Of a stretch of DNA of 15,776 nt, positions 14,415 to 15,776 are shown in pieces. Each line of letters opens with the position of its first letter. Positions within the stretch are counted from its first letter, which is position 1. The notes under the pieces are model-generated. The model made no database searches, was not told the DNA's origin, and saw only the letters and a list, made by a program, of their open reading frames with translations. Source of the DNA: an uncultured Eubacterium sp. (lineage in GTDB: Bacteria > Bacillota > Clostridia > Lachnospirales > Lachnospiraceae); assembly GCF_934295145.1 (NCBI RefSeq), contig NZ_CAKRAS010000062.1, positions 1 to 15,776 on the forward strand, in the 5' to 3' direction. A program made the translations under genes and the position numbers.

Positions 14415-14881
14415 AAAATAAGTACTTCCCAGATGAAGATATAGAAATGAATGATTTATATTTTGTATGTTATATGATAGAGCGTGTGGCTAGGCATATT
14501 AAGCAAAAAAATAAGTATGTTGTTAATACAATTGGACGAGATGGCTTATATCATTTGCTTAGTTGTGCAAATGTGTTACATTGTGAAAATCCATTGAAGG
14601 TAGAGGAAGACTGGATAAAGGATTACAATTTAAAAGCAGGAGACTATGATGTAACAGCTGTAGATCAGGAGTTGGCGACCGTTATTCCATCACCGCTTGA
14701 TATGGGAGCTGTATATCAGCGTTTGATCAGAGATACTATAAGTTCTAAGGAAAATTATGTAGATGGAATAATGAAGGTGTATAATAATGAGATTTGCGAT
14801 GTGATTGATAATTATAATTGCAGCGCATTTTATGAACCATCATATGTAATTGCAAGGGCATATCAGAATGGTGGATTTTAA
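14411..14881 (+). CDS. uncharacterised protein coupled to the DUF3990 remnant
   Basis: A 156-residue soluble protein with no signal peptide or membrane segment. The N-terminal half is helical and basic (FVCYMIERVARHIKQKNKYV), the middle contains GRDGLYHLLSCANVLHCENP, and the C-terminal part is rich in Tyr, Asn and Asp (EICDVIDNYNCSAFYEPSYV). I recall similar proteins next to DUF3990 and DUF3791 genes in Lachnospiraceae but know no function. It overlaps the DUF3990 remnant by ATGA, so its translation may depend on that reading frame, and it has no strong ribosome site of its own. Codon use is more AT-rich than in neighbouring housekeeping genes, fitting an acquired accessory module. A partner or antitoxin-like role is possible but unsupported. 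Confidence 0.7.
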   Translation: MKNKYFPDEDIEMNDLYFVCYMIERVARHIKQKNKYVVNTIGRDGLYHLLSCANVLHCENPLKVEEDWIKDYNLKAGDYDVTAVDQELATVIPSPLDMGAVYQRLIRDTISSKENYVDGIMKVYNNEICDVIDNYNCSAFYEPSYVIARAYQNGGF

Positions 14882-14950
14882 AAGTATCGGTTTTTGGGAA
14901 AATTCAGGTGATAAGATGAACAGTACAATATATTTCTAAAGTCTGACAAT

Positions 14951-14997
14951 AAAAAGAGGAACAATATCAAAAAATAAATGATATTGTTCCTCTTTTT
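14951..14997. terminator. bidirectional intrinsic terminator
   Basis: A perfect 19-bp inverted repeat (14951-14969 with 14979-14997) has a 9-nt loop, an A-run on the left and a T-run on the right, so it can work in both directions. It ends the nitroreductase/DUF3990 unit. Confidence 0.95.
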
Positions 14998-14998
14998 G

Positions 14999-15027
14999 TT
15001 GACATAATTCCTGAAAATGCAGATACT
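14999..15027 (+). promoter_or_regulatory. sigma-A promoter of the metallophosphoesterase gene
   Basis: TTGACA (14999-15004) begins two bases after the terminator stem, and GATACT (15022-15027) follows after 17 bases. The leader to the start codon is about 25 bases. Confidence 0.65.
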
Positions 15028-15059
15028 AAAAGAACAAAGGTACAGGGGAGGAATCGTTT

Positions 15060-15776
15060 TTGCATTTTTACATTACGGGAGATACACACAAAAAATTTGA
15101 CCGGGTGGAAAATTTTTGCCAGAATCATCACACCACACCGGATGATGTCATGATCATTCTTGGGGATTCCGGCATCAATTACTGGCTGAGTCCGAAAGAT
15201 GAAAAATTAAAAGAGCGTGTGAATAGGATCCCAGTTACATTTTTTTGTATACACGGCAATCATGAAGGTCGGCCATGGGAATCTCCGGCGAATTATAAAC
15301 TGGTGTCATGGCATGGCGGTCTTGTATACAAAGAAGAAAAATATTCGAATATTTTATTTGCAAAAGACGGGGAGATTTATGATTTTAACGGAAAATCTGT
15401 GGTGCCGATCGGTGGCGCCGGTACGGTAAACAAGGATTATCGCATTAATCATGGACTTCAGTGGTTTGCATCAGAGCAGCCGGATGACATGATCAAAGAA
15501 TTTGTGGAGCAGCAGTTGGAAAAATCGGATTGGAAGATTGATATTATTTTATCTCATACCGTTCCGATTAAGGCGGAGCCAACCTGGGCTTTTAAGCCGC
15601 GAAAGGAACCGATTACTGTGGATAAAGGGACAGAAGAGTGGCTGCAGACGATTTATGATCGATTGGATTTCTCCGAATGGTATGCAGGACATTATCATGT
15701 GGAAACAGAATCTATGGGAATACGGATTATGTTTGAGGATTTTGATGAGATATGTCTGGATAATGAGTATGGAGAA
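15060..15776 (+). CDS. metallophosphoesterase, 3' end outside the window
   Basis: At least 239 residues; no stop appears before the window edge, so the C-terminus is missing. The calcineurin-like phosphoesterase motifs are present in order: GDTHKKF near the N-terminus, GDSG (the GDxG motif) at about residue 40, GNHE at about 70, SHT at about 175 and GHYH at about 210. The enzyme would hydrolyse a phosphoester with two bound metal ions, but its substrate is unknown. The start is TTG at 15060: GGGGAGG (15045-15051) lies 8 bases before it, and the first metal motif begins within six residues, so no later ATG is possible. It has its own promoter and is not linked to the genes upstream. Confidence 0.9.
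   Translation, partial: MHFYITGDTHKKFDRVENFCQNHHTTPDDVMIILGDSGINYWLSPKDEKLKERVNRIPVTFFCIHGNHEGRPWESPANYKLVSWHGGLVYKEEKYSNILFAKDGEIYDFNGKSVVPIGGAGTVNKDYRINHGLQWFASEQPDDMIKEFVEQQLEKSDWKIDIILSHTVPIKAEPTWAFKPRKEPITVDKGTEEWLQTIYDRLDFSEWYAGHYHVETESMGIRIMFEDFDEICLDNEYGE

Overview
The window looks like chromosomal DNA of an anaerobic, moderately AT-rich Firmicute, most likely a gut Lachnospiraceae (Blautia/Dorea-like). The grounds are strong AGGAGG ribosome sites, sigma-A type promoters, an Rrf2/CymR-type sulfur regulator, [FeFe]-hydrogenase maturation (HydE), a ferredoxin-nitroreductase fusion and the overall protein style. All genes are on the + strand. The first gene begins at base 4 and the last runs off the right edge.

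Layout. (1) 4-2402: a small DUF6110-type membrane-anchored protein, translationally coupled to a heavy-metal P-type ATPase, then a terminator. (2) 2618-4824: a promoter, the tRNA t6A dehydratase (TcdA-like), and a rhodanese-TtcA fusion that probably thiolates tRNA. (3) 4957-6362: a two-gene cassette that I recognise as the alpha (TIM-barrel) and beta subunits of a C-glycoside deglycosidase-type enzyme, closed by a strong terminator. (4) 6363-9609: a structured intergenic element, a consensus promoter with a possible operator, cysK, metY and an Rrf2/CymR-like regulator. (5) 9628-13011: mnmA, hydE and an EpsC-type serine acetyltransferase. (6) 13012-13361: a dense set of inverted repeats holding two related hairpins in opposite orientation. 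(7) 13362-14881: a 2[4Fe-4S] ferredoxin-nitroreductase, a 57-residue DUF3990 remnant with an apparent internal deletion, and an uncharacterised protein overlapping it by ATGA. (8) 14951-15776: a terminator, a promoter and a truncated metallophosphoesterase.

How the genes fit together. Much of the window handles sulfur. The serine acetyltransferase makes O-acetylserine, CysK converts it to cysteine, MetY sulfhydrylates O-acetylhomoserine, and MnmA and the rhodanese-TtcA fusion put sulfur into tRNA. The CymR-like protein is the likely regulator. Both the serine acetyltransferase (...FYII) and the CymR-like regulator (...MYYI) end in an aromatic/Ile tail with a C-terminal isoleucine, the feature by which SAT tails dock in the CysK active site. 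CysK may therefore serve as enzyme, SAT partner and co-repressor here. The most notable non-sulfur items are the C-deglycosidase-like pair without its usual oxidoreductase, the paired hairpin family at 13066-13281, and the collapsed DUF3990 gene.
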